Source: Niastella yeongjuensis (GTDB taxonomy: Bacteria; Bacteroidota; Bacteroidia; Chitinophagales; Chitinophagaceae). Taken from it: DNA of 64,000 nucleotides. Below are positions 35,333-44,030 of this stretch, piece after piece; the stretch's first letter is position 1; each line of letters begins with the position of its first letter. The stretch spans positions 186,001 to 250,000 of the forward strand of contig NZ_FOCZ01000005.1 in NCBI RefSeq assembly GCF_900110245.1, in the 5' to 3' direction. Both the position numbers and the translations under genes were made by a program. The notes under the pieces were generated by a model, which was not told where the DNA came from, did no database searches, and was given only the letters and a program-made list of their open reading frames with translations.

Positions 35333-37762
35333 TTAGCGTACCAGTACAAAACTTCCCCGTTTCACAATCACCTTGCCGGTATAATCGATTGCCTGCACCA
35401 TGTATACAAAATTCTGGGACGACTGCTCGGAACCACCCAGGTTTCCATCCCAGCCCTTGTTTACTTCACTGGTGCTGAACACCAGTTGTCCCCAGCGATT
35501 GTATACCCTGAAGTAGATCAATTGTTTAACGCCTGCCAGTATGGGGCGGATCACATCGTTACGCCCATCGTGGTTTGGCGTAAAGCCTGATGGCATAAAG
35601 ATGGAAGCTTCGGTTTTAAATATTTTTACAGTGATCGTATCAGACCCGGTGCAGCCGATAGCCGTTTCCGCTGTTACCACATAGGTGATCGCCGCCGGTG
35701 CACCTTCATTGTACAAACCAACCGGATTAGGAATATTGGAAGTATTCAAACCAGCTGGCGGCTCCCAGGTCCAGCGATTGGCATTAGGATCATTTACCGT
35801 AGCATTGAATTGCAGGGGCTGGTTAATCACCACAGCCGTGTCATTACCTGCACTTACAATAATTGGGTTGGTAACATCTATATGAAAAGTATCTTTTAAC
35901 GCGTTGGGGCAACCGGCATTGGTAACCGACAATACCACATTGGAAGTTGCTTTTGGACTTGCAGTGGTGCTTAAGCTGTATGGCAGTGAAGGCACTACCC
36001 CACTACCACCGGGCGATAAAGGCACATTGATACTCCAGGCATAATTGGTTCCGGTTGTAATTGTAGCGTTCAATACAGCCGATTTACCATAACAGATAGA
36101 ACTGTTTACAGGATCTATAGTGGCCGCCGGCGCCGGCACATTGTAAAAGCGAATGGTTGCCACATCGCTTGTATCTGGCGGACAAACCCCACTTTTCACT
36201 ATCGCCCGATAATACATCGTTTGAGAAACGGGCCCCGACTGGTAAGTAGGATTTTGATACGCTGGTGAAAAGCTACCCCAGCCGATGTTATTCAAAGAAG
36301 ATTGCCAGTTCAATACTGCCCCGATATTGTTTATCAATGACAATAATGGCTGGGTTGTTTCATTCAAACACACATTGGTAAGGTCAGGGCTTATTTTACC
36401 GCCATCCGATTTGGGATCTACCGTTATAAAGGCCGCGGTACTTGTATCGATGGTACAGGCTGGCCCGTTTTGTACCAATGCCGCATAGCGGGCCGATGCA
36501 GTCAGATTCTGTGCGGAATACTTGTCATTGGCGACCGCTATTTCATTCCAGGTAATGCCATCGGTTGAAGATATCCATTTCAACACGCCGCCCACCTTAT
36601 CTACCGCGGATAACGGAACGTTATTGATACCGGAACAAATGGTGGTGTCGCTCATTATTCTGCCGGCCACGGTAGGCGGCTTGGTAGTAATATCGATCGT
36701 ATCGCGCAGATCGGCACAGCCGTTTACTTCATGACTGGTTACTTTGCCGCCGTTGGCGCCCACGGTTACATTGATAATATTGGAATTGGCCCCTGAGTTG
36801 ATCGTCCATCCAGTGGGAACCGTCCAGTCATAGGTAGCGCCTGCCAGTGCCGGCACTGAATATTCAACTGTAGTATTGGTACAGGCTATTTGTTTTCCGC
36901 TTATCTCCAAACCGGCACAGGTATTACGCAGTGCCACATAAGCGTAGGCAAAGTGAGCACCGGGCCTGCAATTATCTGATTCAAAAGTAAGGTTAACCTG
37001 CTGGCCCCGGTAAGGCGACAGATCAAAGGTAACTTCGGTCCAGCCCTTCGTCCAAACATCATACAGCAGGGTGCCATTGGTATTGTTGCCCGAAAAGTTC
37101 ATGAACGGAACAGGGCTGTTGCTAAACCCATTGGCCTTGGCTCCTGCAGAATCGAGCGTAGCGCCGGTGCCAGACCCGCCATTTCCACCTGCCGCATTAT
37201 TGAAAGTGGGCAGATAATATCCGGGCGAGGCGCAGGTTATAATGCTATCGTGTGTAGTTAAAGTTGCTTTAAACAGGGGTTGTTCGTTTGAATTATGCGT
37301 CCCGTTTTCCAGCACCATGGCGTAGGCATAGGTCATGGTATAGGGATCTGTTGTAGAGCCGGGCGGCACATTGATAATATAAGTAATAGCGCGGGTAAAA
37401 CCTCCGGGATTACGACCGGTTTGCCCCAGGGTACGTGAGGTGGCCGTTGAGCCCAGCATGATGGAATAATTGTAAGCATACCCGTTAATAGTAGGAATGG
37501 TGGAAAAAAAGCCAAACGGATCAGTGCCCGGCGATGTGATCACCTGTACGCCTGTATTACCGATAGAATATTCAGGGATCGTGGTAAGACCGACATTAGG
37601 CGCCGGATAACTTTGAGTGGGCCCGCCCATCAACCCGGTTGTGGCTGACCAAAAAGAAAGGTCGCCCGTTCCAAAATTGATGTTAGTTGGACAGGTCTGC
37701 AGCTGGGAAAAACCAGATGCCGCTATAAGGACCGCAGCAAAACTGAGTAAATATTTTTTCAT
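35333..37762 (-). CDS. Type IX secretion substrate with type B sorting domain, Ig/PKD-like repeats
   Basis: Large exported protein of about 809 residues. ATG 37762 begins the signal MKKYLLSFAAVLIAASGFSQ (frame reaches 37786). The first 290 residues look like a lectin or reprolysin-like secreted domain (CPTNINFGTGDLSFWSATTG; VTFESDNCRPGAHFAYAYV), then come about four Ig/PKD-like repeats with paired cysteines (for example DTTICSGINNVPLSAVDK; LTNVCLNETTQPLLSLIN; NSSICYGKSAVLNATI). The last 90 residues are the gliding-motility/CHU_C sorting domain (FMPSGFTPNHDGRND; FRVYNRWGQLVFS; GWDGN; KRGSFVLVR). It is therefore secreted by the type IX system and attached to the surface. Probably an adhesin; ligand unknown. 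Confidence 0.88.
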   Translation of the reverse strand: MKKYLLSFAAVLIAASGFSQLQTCPTNINFGTGDLSFWSATTGLMGGPTQSYPAPNVGLTTIPEYSIGNTGVQVITSPGTDPFGFFSTIPTINGYAYNYSIMLGSTATSRTLGQTGRNPGGFTRAITYIINVPPGSTTDPYTMTYAYAMVLENGTHNSNEQPLFKATLTTHDSIITCASPGYYLPTFNNAAGGNGGSGTGATLDSAGAKANGFSNSPVPFMNFSGNNTNGTLLYDVWTKGWTEVTFDLSPYRGQQVNLTFESDNCRPGAHFAYAYVALRNTCAGLEISGKQIACTNTTVEYSVPALAGATYDWTVPTGWTINSGANSNIINVTVGANGGKVTSHEVNGCADLRDTIDITTKPPTVAGRIMSDTTICSGINNVPLSAVDKVGGVLKWISSTDGITWNEIAVANDKYSAQNLTASARYAALVQNGPACTIDTSTAAFITVDPKSDGGKISPDLTNVCLNETTQPLLSLINNIGAVLNWQSSLNNIGWGSFSPAYQNPTYQSGPVSQTMYYRAIVKSGVCPPDTSDVATIRFYNVPAPAATIDPVNSSICYGKSAVLNATITTGTNYAWSINVPLSPGGSGVVPSLPYSLSTTASPKATSNVVLSVTNAGCPNALKDTFHIDVTNPIIVSAGNDTAVVINQPLQFNATVNDPNANRWTWEPPAGLNTSNIPNPVGLYNEGAPAAITYVVTAETAIGCTGSDTITVKIFKTEASIFMPSGFTPNHDGRNDVIRPILAGVKQLIYFRVYNRWGQLVFSTSEVNKGWDGNLGGSEQSSQNFVYMVQAIDYTGKVIVKRGSFVLVR

Positions 37763-37999
37763 CCAAAGTTTTAATAGGGGCCACAAAAAAGTCTTGTATT
37801 CTATTTTGTACGATAATTATCCTGAACTGGTTGGTCTTCTTAATTAAATAATGCTGTCACAGGATTTGGGGGCGAACCGCCCGTGGACCAAAAAACCGGG
37901 TTTTGAAGGGTTTAATTAGAGTACTTAAATATACACCTTAATACACAAAGTGCCATATTATGTATCGACCGGCGAAGGGAAAGTAACGATGAAATAAAA

Positions 38000-38025
38000 A
38001 ACCCTCCCGACTAGCCGGGAGGGTT
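38000..38025 (-). terminator. Rho-independent terminator
   Basis: Perfect 10-base stem AACCCTCCCG (38000-38009) / CGGGAGGGTT (38016-38025), loop ACTAGC; on the minus strand a T tract (TTTTATTT) follows. Ends the lipoprotein gene at 38054-39118. Confidence 0.8.
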
Positions 38026-38053
38026 CATATTTTAAAAACCTGTTGGTTTTATT

Positions 38054-39118
38054 TTACTGATACTGTATGTACACCGGTTGTGGTTTTTCTGCCAGCACTT
38101 CCTGTGGTGTTAACATGTGGCTGTTCTGTTTGCGGATATCATTCTTATAAAACAGTTTGAAACCGGCAAACTGAACAGGTTCTCTCCAAACATATGCTTT
38201 GTAGCTATCGTGTTTCAGCGAAGGTTCGCCCCAGCCGTCCATATCCATTACGATCTGCACATTGGGGTTTGTTTTGATGTTTTTGTAATTGGTTACCATG
38301 TTCTGGGTAAAGCGGTGCACCACCAGGATCTTGGGGGGCAGGTTATTGGCTTTGGCCAGGTTAGCCAGGTAATCACTTACAAAGTTTACGTCAGCTGCAT
38401 CCATGGTGCCAATCACAGAACCGGGTCTTTTGCCTGTTTTCATAGAAAACTCAGGATCGATACCGAGGTGAACGTGCGGCAATTTCAGGTATTGCTCCAA
38501 CAGGGGAATTTCAGCCTGTACGTTGCTGAAACCTACCTGCACATCCAGGAAAACCAGGGCATTGATGCGCGCGGCCATTCCCAGAATGGAATCAATTTGT
38601 TTAAACGGCATACGCAACCGGTATTTGCCATCTCTGCCGGGAGCACCCTGGGCAGTTACAGCGATATAGTGAAGGGCGGGCTGAACCGGCATAGCAGGAT
38701 CGGCTGCTTCCCATTTTTTCACTTCAGCACCCAGTTTTTGCAGCATTTCATCTGGTGGATATTCACCCAGTACACCCATATTCTTTGAATACAGGTTACC
38801 ATAATAAGCTACAATTCTTTTATAAGGCAAAACAGCACCCGGGTTGGGATAAGCTGTTTTAACGGGCCACTTGCCAGAGGAATCACCGTTGGCCAGGTGC
38901 GTGTTATTACGATCGAAAAGCGCAGTGTCGAGCGTTAAAGCAGGTTTGGTTACATCAGCAACTGCAGGTTTTTCTTCTGCTTTGGGTTTTGCTGTTGAAT
39001 CGGCTGTTTGGGCGCTACCGGTATTGGCCTCCCCACTGGAACAGGCATTCATAATAAACGGCAGACAGGCTGCTACAACCAGGCGACTAGGGCGCGTGAA
39101 CCAGGTTATTGATTTCAT
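38054..39118 (-). CDS. Lipoprotein of unknown function, TIM-barrel-like
   Basis: Lipoprotein of 354 residues with lipobox MNACSS (Cys26) and a linker of alanine, lysine and glutamate (STAKPKAEEKPAVADVTK). The rest alternates strands and helices in barrel fashion: YKRIVAYYGNLYSKNMGVLG, PALHYIAVTAQGAPG, INALVFLDVQVGFSNVQ, LPHVHLGIDPEFSM, PPKILVVHRFTQNMV, NVQIVMDMDGWGEPS, AGFKLFYKND. Acidic residues at strand ends (LDVQ, IDPEFSM, MDMDG) would suit a glycosidase-like active site, but I do not recognise the family. A monocistronic gene with its own terminator. Confidence 0.7.
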   Translation of the reverse strand: MKSITWFTRPSRLVVAACLPFIMNACSSGEANTGSAQTADSTAKPKAEEKPAVADVTKPALTLDTALFDRNNTHLANGDSSGKWPVKTAYPNPGAVLPYKRIVAYYGNLYSKNMGVLGEYPPDEMLQKLGAEVKKWEAADPAMPVQPALHYIAVTAQGAPGRDGKYRLRMPFKQIDSILGMAARINALVFLDVQVGFSNVQAEIPLLEQYLKLPHVHLGIDPEFSMKTGKRPGSVIGTMDAADVNFVSDYLANLAKANNLPPKILVVHRFTQNMVTNYKNIKTNPNVQIVMDMDGWGEPSLKHDSYKAYVWREPVQFAGFKLFYKNDIRKQNSHMLTPQEVLAEKPQPVYIQYQ

Positions 39119-39423
39119 TGAGTGTGTTACGATTTTGTGCGTTTTGTCAAGGGAAAATTGCGGGCGAAATTAAGTTAAAACACGTGATGAAAACAAGCTG
39201 TTCAAAAGTTTCACCGTGCTTTTTACACTACAATAACTAATAACTCTTAGTAACGCCGGCCATTACCTTTTAGTGTTTTTATAGGGGCGAACCAAATTCT
39301 AACGATTCCCTAATCACCCGGCTGAAAAATTTAGCAGGGCTGCAATCTGTTGAATTCCAGTACATATAAAAGAAAGTCAAAACTGATATGCATACCCTCA
39401 AAAAACCTTTTTTGGCATAGCTA

Positions 39424-39454
39424 TTGCAGAATCCGGGAAACTTGTGTAGTTTTA
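39424..39454 (+). promoter_or_regulatory. Possible promoter for the small secreted protein
   Basis: TTG (39424-39426), 20-base spacer, TAGTTTTA (39447-39454), one base off TAnnTTTG, 15 bases before ATG 39470. It is the only signal I see in the 351-base gap 39119-39469. Confidence 0.35.
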
Positions 39455-39469
39455 ATAAAACCCATTCGT

Positions 39470-39985
39470 ATGATGAAAACGAAAACTGGATTGTTAACAG
39501 TCCTTCTTGCCGCCGTAGCCGCCGTACCTGCCCTGGCCCAAAATACTACAGCAAAGTATGTTAGTAATAAAACTACAGCCACTCAGGCGCCGGCTCAGCC
39601 AATGATCAATTTTGTTAACCAAAAGCCCACCATCGACTCAATGGTATCTGGTATTGATGCAAATAGTTATTTGGATCATGCTTCTTTCCGTGGGAAAGCC
39701 CGTGAAGGCAAATACTGGGTTGAGTTGTTCTACAGCAAGGCTAACAAAGAGATCATGAAAGCCAACTTCGTGTTTACCACCGATTCGTTGAACTTTAGCC
39801 GTTGCTATTATTTCAAAAATAATAGCGTGACTAAGATCTTCGACAACAACACTACTAATTTTTACCAGGTTGGTAACGTGGTATTAACTGAACAAGGCAC
39901 TGTTGCGCCTTCCACAACGTCTAAGAAATTCAGCGAGTTAATTGCTGATACCTTCCAGTCGTTACAAGCTGGCTGTTTCCAATAG
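39470..39985 (+). CDS. Small secreted protein, unknown function
   Basis: From ATG 39470 the product has about 171 residues; the open frame runs back to 39350 but those 40 residues have no signal-peptide character. The signal is MMKTKTGLLTVLLAAVAAVPALAQ. The mature part (about 148 residues) is polar and contains KYWVELFYSKANKEIMKANFVFTTD and CYYFKNNSVTKIFDNN; two cysteines, one near the end (AGCFQ). No family recognised. Single gene between a promoter-like sequence and a hairpin. Confidence 0.72.
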   Translation: MMKTKTGLLTVLLAAVAAVPALAQNTTAKYVSNKTTATQAPAQPMINFVNQKPTIDSMVSGIDANSYLDHASFRGKAREGKYWVELFYSKANKEIMKANFVFTTDSLNFSRCYYFKNNSVTKIFDNNTTNFYQVGNVVLTEQGTVAPSTTSKKFSELIADTFQSLQAGCFQ

Positions 39986-40050
39986 TAAATAGCCAATCTT
40001 TCCGTTTTAGCAACACTGTTATTGATTTAAGAAGATATTCGCTGCTTTTG

Positions 40051-40090
40051 CCCGAACTCCCAAGCATATGGTACATGCTTGAAGTTCGGG
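40051..40090 (+). terminator. Probable terminator of the small secreted protein gene
   Basis: CCCGAACTCCCAAGCAT (40051-40067) pairs with ATGCTTGAAGTTCGGG (40075-40090) with one bulge and one mismatch; TAAAGTATTTTTA follows on the plus strand. There is no T tract on the minus strand, so it does not clearly end the long operon whose last gene stops at 40119. Confidence 0.55.
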
Positions 40091-40118
40091 TAAAGTATTT
40101 TTAGGGGGTAAGTGATCA

Positions 40119-42533
40119 CTACTTACCCATAATATCGATGGCTGCTGCAGCCAACCCTGCCGACTGCGCCTGCAGTTTTATTATTCCCGGCTTTCCATTC
40201 GACTGCACTACCGCCAAACACAATCCGTTGAATGCGGCATGTTCGCTGCCTTTAAATGACTCCAGGCTGGTTTGACAGCCATTATCAACGCCAGCAATAA
40301 AACCAGGACCAGTTATTTTGAATTGAATTTTATTGGCTGCATCGGGCACCAGGTTGCCCTCTTTATCCACCACTTTTACCGTAACAAACGACAGGTCTTT
40401 TCCATCGCCTTTTATCGCATTTCTATCGGCCTGTAAAATTATTTTCGCTGGCTCCCCGGCAGTTATGATCACCTGGGTGGCCACTACTTTTCCATTCTTT
40501 CTCGAAACGGCTTCTACCTTGCCCGCTTCAAATGGCACACGCCACATTACATGCAGGTCATCGCCGGCTTTCTTTTTTATGCCCTGCGATTTGCCATTGA
40601 CAAACAGCTCCACTTCATCAGCATGGTTATAATAAGCCCACATATCAACCAGTTGCCCGGGTTTCCAGTTCCAGTGCGGGAACACATGCAATACGTCTTT
40701 GGTAGTGAACAGGCTTTGGTACAAATAATAAACATCTTTCGGAAAACCGGCCAGGTCAACTATACCAAAGTAGGAACTGCGGGCCGGCCAGGGATAAGGG
40801 GTCGGTTCGCCTATATAATCAAAACCCGTCCATACAAACATCCCGCCGATGCTTTCATACTTTAAAAACGTTTTCAGCGTAGCCATATGGGTAGCACCCC
40901 AGGGCGTGTAACAGTTTTCATAGGCAGAACAGGTAAGGTCGGTATTGGCGTTTTTTACAGGCTGGTCCCACCGCTGCGGCCACATGCGCATACTGTCTGA
41001 AGGCATATCATAATGACCTCTTGTTTGTATAGCCGATACCGATTCAGTTACGATAAATGGTTTGTGTCCCCATGTTTGCTGTACGGCATCCGGGGTCCAG
41101 CTTTCATGATGGTAGTTATAACCAATCAATTCATTAATGCCTGATTTTAACAGCTGATTATTATTGTCAATATGATTATTGGCGGTAACGGTTGGCCGGT
41201 CGTCGAGGCCCCGGATGATCCGTTGCATTTCGCGCAGATAAGCCACCCCGGAAGTATCGCCCTCTTTCGCATGTTGCTCCGGAATTTCATTACCCACACT
41301 CCAGATAAATACCGAAGGGTGATTGCGGTCGCGCAATACCTGGTCTTTCAGGTCCTGCTTGTACCACTCGTCAAAGTCTTTGCTGTAATCGAATTGCGTT
41401 TTCGACCGCTTCCACATATCGAAGGCTTCGTCCATAACAATAAAACCCATTTTATCGCACAGATCGAGCAACTCAGGCGCGGGCGGGTTATGCGAGGTAC
41501 GAATACCATTCACTCCCATGCCTTTCAAAATTTGTAATTGCCGTTCCAATGCGCGGGTATTTACAGCCGTGCCCAAACAACCCAGGTCGTGGTGATTGCA
41601 CACGCCTACAATTTTCACCTGTTTGCCATTGAGGAAAAATCCTTTGTCTCCATCGAATTTATAGCTGCGAATGCCAAAGGTGGTTGTATACTCATCTGTC
41701 ACCTTGCCTTTGCTCATCACTTTGGTAACAGCTTTATAGAGGTAGGGATTTTCAAGGCTCCACAGCACGGGTGCTGCTATGCTGAATGTTTGCGGCAGGG
41801 TTTGTAAAGAACCTATGTGCAGGCCTTTTTGTGTTTGTGTACCAACAGGGGCACCTGCAGCATTGACAATGGTGGTGGTAACATCACAATATTCACCCGT
41901 GCCGGTTAATGAAGTGGTAACAGTAACTTTTGCAGAGGAAGTTGAAACGGATGGCGTAGTAACATAGGAACCCCAGTTCTCAATATGGGTAGTACCGGTT
42001 TTCACCAGCCATACATTGCGATAAATACCGCTGCCGCTGTACCAGCGACTGTTGGGTTGCTGGCTGTTATCCACTTTTACGGCAATCACATTCCTGCCGC
42101 CGTAATTCAAAAACTGGGAAAGCTCATAACGGAAAGAAATATACCCGTTCGGCCGCATGCCCAGCGAATGACCGTTGATAAACACTTCGCTATTGCGGTA
42201 TACGCCATCAAAATCTATATAAATGATCCTGCCTTTATCGGTGGCCGGTACCGTAAATGTTTTGCGATACCAACCCAGTCCGCCCCGTAAGGCACCGCCA
42301 CCATTATTGGTAGGGCTTGTTGAGTCGAATGGCAGCTCTATGCTCCAGTCGTGCGGAACGTTCAGTTTGCGCCAGGCCGCATCTTCAAAATCAAGATCTT
42401 TGGCATGGGCTACTTCGCCCAAATGGAAGGTCCAGTTGTTGTCGAAATCTTCCCGCACCCTGGCGGATTGTGCATACCCGGAACATTGGAAAAGGATACT
42501 GATAATAAACAGTGAATATCGAATAAGCTGCAT
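40119..42533 (-). CDS. GH2 family beta-galactosidase-like glycosidase
   Basis: Exported glycoside hydrolase of 804 residues. Signal peptide at 1-22 (SILFQCSGYAQ); sugar-binding domain at about 25-180 (FDNNWTFHLGE; LNVPHDWSIELPF; GGLGWYRKTF), Ig-like domain at 185-290, catalytic TIM barrel at 295-610 (KIVGVCNHHDLGCLG; GVNGIRTSHNPPAPELLDLCD), then DUF4982 and a further Ig-like part. The acid/base is Glu416 in SVGNEIP and the nucleophile Glu497 in IVTESVS; both are present. Such enzymes release terminal galactose or related sugars. It is the last gene of the SusCD-Sox transcript, 73 bases behind the YeiH-type gene, so a sulfated or sulfonated glycan as substrate is one possibility. Confidence 0.9.
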   Translation of the reverse strand: MQLIRYSLFIISILFQCSGYAQSARVREDFDNNWTFHLGEVAHAKDLDFEDAAWRKLNVPHDWSIELPFDSTSPTNNGGGALRGGLGWYRKTFTVPATDKGRIIYIDFDGVYRNSEVFINGHSLGMRPNGYISFRYELSQFLNYGGRNVIAVKVDNSQQPNSRWYSGSGIYRNVWLVKTGTTHIENWGSYVTTPSVSTSSAKVTVTTSLTGTGEYCDVTTTIVNAAGAPVGTQTQKGLHIGSLQTLPQTFSIAAPVLWSLENPYLYKAVTKVMSKGKVTDEYTTTFGIRSYKFDGDKGFFLNGKQVKIVGVCNHHDLGCLGTAVNTRALERQLQILKGMGVNGIRTSHNPPAPELLDLCDKMGFIVMDEAFDMWKRSKTQFDYSKDFDEWYKQDLKDQVLRDRNHPSVFIWSVGNEIPEQHAKEGDTSGVAYLREMQRIIRGLDDRPTVTANNHIDNNNQLLKSGINELIGYNYHHESWTPDAVQQTWGHKPFIVTESVSAIQTRGHYDMPSDSMRMWPQRWDQPVKNANTDLTCSAYENCYTPWGATHMATLKTFLKYESIGGMFVWTGFDYIGEPTPYPWPARSSYFGIVDLAGFPKDVYYLYQSLFTTKDVLHVFPHWNWKPGQLVDMWAYYNHADEVELFVNGKSQGIKKKAGDDLHVMWRVPFEAGKVEAVSRKNGKVVATQVIITAGEPAKIILQADRNAIKGDGKDLSFVTVKVVDKEGNLVPDAANKIQFKITGPGFIAGVDNGCQTSLESFKGSEHAAFNGLCLAVVQSNGKPGIIKLQAQSAGLAAAAIDIMGK

Positions 42534-42606
42534 GGTATTAATTTTCGGCAGCTAAAATACATATCCCTTACCAATATCCCGGTATGCAAATGTTTATAGA
42601 TGGGGG

Positions 42607-43974
42607 TTAATTTATATCGGGGACCGGGAACAGGATGCCGCCAAACAGCAGGTAAGCCCATAACAGGGTCCACAGGATATTAAAGAACTGTGCACCGATA
42701 AATGCCAGGGCAGGCCGGCCGCCTTCAGTTTTTACCAGATCGCTGAAACGGGCTTCCAGGCCAATAGATACAAAGGCCAGAGCGAACCATACTGTACGCA
42801 GTCCTTTTAAGGTTCCGCCTACATTGGCAGTCACAGTTGTTGGGATTAAAAAGGAGAATAACAGGGATGCCGCCACAAAACCCAATACAAACTTGGGAAA
42901 GCGTTCCCATACCACACCAATGCCTGGCTTTTCTGCGGTCTCCGATGCAGTGTTTTTCCGGTAAGTCCACCAGATGGCAATAAAAAATGCAGCTACGCCG
43001 ATCAATACATTCTGGGAGAATTTAACGATCACCCCGGCCTTGGCAGCCTTCTCTCCTACTGTTTCTGCAGCGGCGGTTACGGTGGCCGTAGTATCCAGGG
43101 TGCCACCCAGCCAGGCGCCGCCAACGATCTCGGGAATATGCAGCACTTTTACAAGCCAGGGTTGCAATACCATCATGGGAACCGCCACCAGCAATACCAG
43201 CGTAGTTACATACGACAACTTCTTTTTATCGCCCTTAATAGCGCCGGCAGCCACAATAGCTGCGGATACCCCGCAAATAGCCACAGCCGATGCAAGGATA
43301 ACACCAAATTCATCATCTACTTTTAGTTTACGGCTTATCCATAACGCCACAAACCAAACCACACTTACCACCAGCACCGATTGCAAAAGCCCGGGCATCC
43401 CGGCTTTAATTATATCAGTGAACAAGGTACCGGCGCCTAAGATGATCAACCCTGTTTTTATAAAGAATTCTGAACGGGCTGCTTCTTTCATCCAATCTGG
43501 CAGTTTAATTACATTACCAAACAACAAACCCAGTACCAGTGCAAAGATCACATACTCTAATCCGTAATAATCAACCAGCTTGTTGCCCGCAATCACCTGC
43601 GCAATAATGGCCAGTACATAGATCAGAGCAAACCCGGCTGCAAAATTCTTAATGCTGCCACCCGATAAACCAATCGCAGTTCCGCTCAAAAGCAGGAAGA
43701 TCAATCCTGTTTGAAGGATCACCAGTATGTTTTTAAGCGATAGCACTTTATTTACCAGGTCACCGGTAGTTTCCCATTGATATACCGGCAACTGCAATTT
43801 GAACCCGGTTACCAGGGTCGACAATAACAATATGGCCACAATGATGGTGCTGCCAATGGTCACGGCCCAGATGTCTTCGGTAAAAGCTGCAAAAAAGGAT
43901 TTCTTTGCAGGAGCCGGTTCATTGATGATCTCGTTGGTGGTAAGGTTGTCTACGTTAGCGTTCTGGTACGACAT
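42607..43974 (-). CDS. YeiH-family putative sulfate exporter
   Basis: Integral membrane protein of 455 residues, UPF0324/YeiH type. It has about eleven hydrophobic segments, among them FAAGFALIYVLAIIAQVIAG, YVIFALVLGLLFGNVI, GLIILGAGTLFTDIIKAGMPG, VVSVVWFVALWISRKLKVDD and GVSAAIVAAGAIKGDKKKLSYVTTLVLLVAVPMM, the last being the conserved GVSAA/AxxG core. Members near sulfur-oxidising genes are thought to export sulfate or a related anion. The neighbours here (SoxC-like and SoxD-like genes) support that assignment; it is still inferred. Confidence 0.85.
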   Translation of the reverse strand: MSYQNANVDNLTTNEIINEPAPAKKSFFAAFTEDIWAVTIGSTIIVAILLLSTLVTGFKLQLPVYQWETTGDLVNKVLSLKNILVILQTGLIFLLLSGTAIGLSGGSIKNFAAGFALIYVLAIIAQVIAGNKLVDYYGLEYVIFALVLGLLFGNVIKLPDWMKEAARSEFFIKTGLIILGAGTLFTDIIKAGMPGLLQSVLVVSVVWFVALWISRKLKVDDEFGVILASAVAICGVSAAIVAAGAIKGDKKKLSYVTTLVLLVAVPMMVLQPWLVKVLHIPEIVGGAWLGGTLDTTATVTAAAETVGEKAAKAGVIVKFSQNVLIGVAAFFIAIWWTYRKNTASETAEKPGIGVVWERFPKFVLGFVAASLLFSFLIPTTVTANVGGTLKGLRTVWFALAFVSIGLEARFSDLVKTEGGRPALAFIGAQFFNILWTLLWAYLLFGGILFPVPDIN

Positions 43975-44030
43975 GTTATAATTATTTTATAGCTGTAGGA
44001 ATCCCGTTCCTTCAAGTTAATATTTTCTGT

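Noticed and set aside
38117-38788. Open frame of 223 codons on the plus strand
   Set aside because: Lies entirely opposite the convincing lipoprotein gene and has no signal, domain or promoter.
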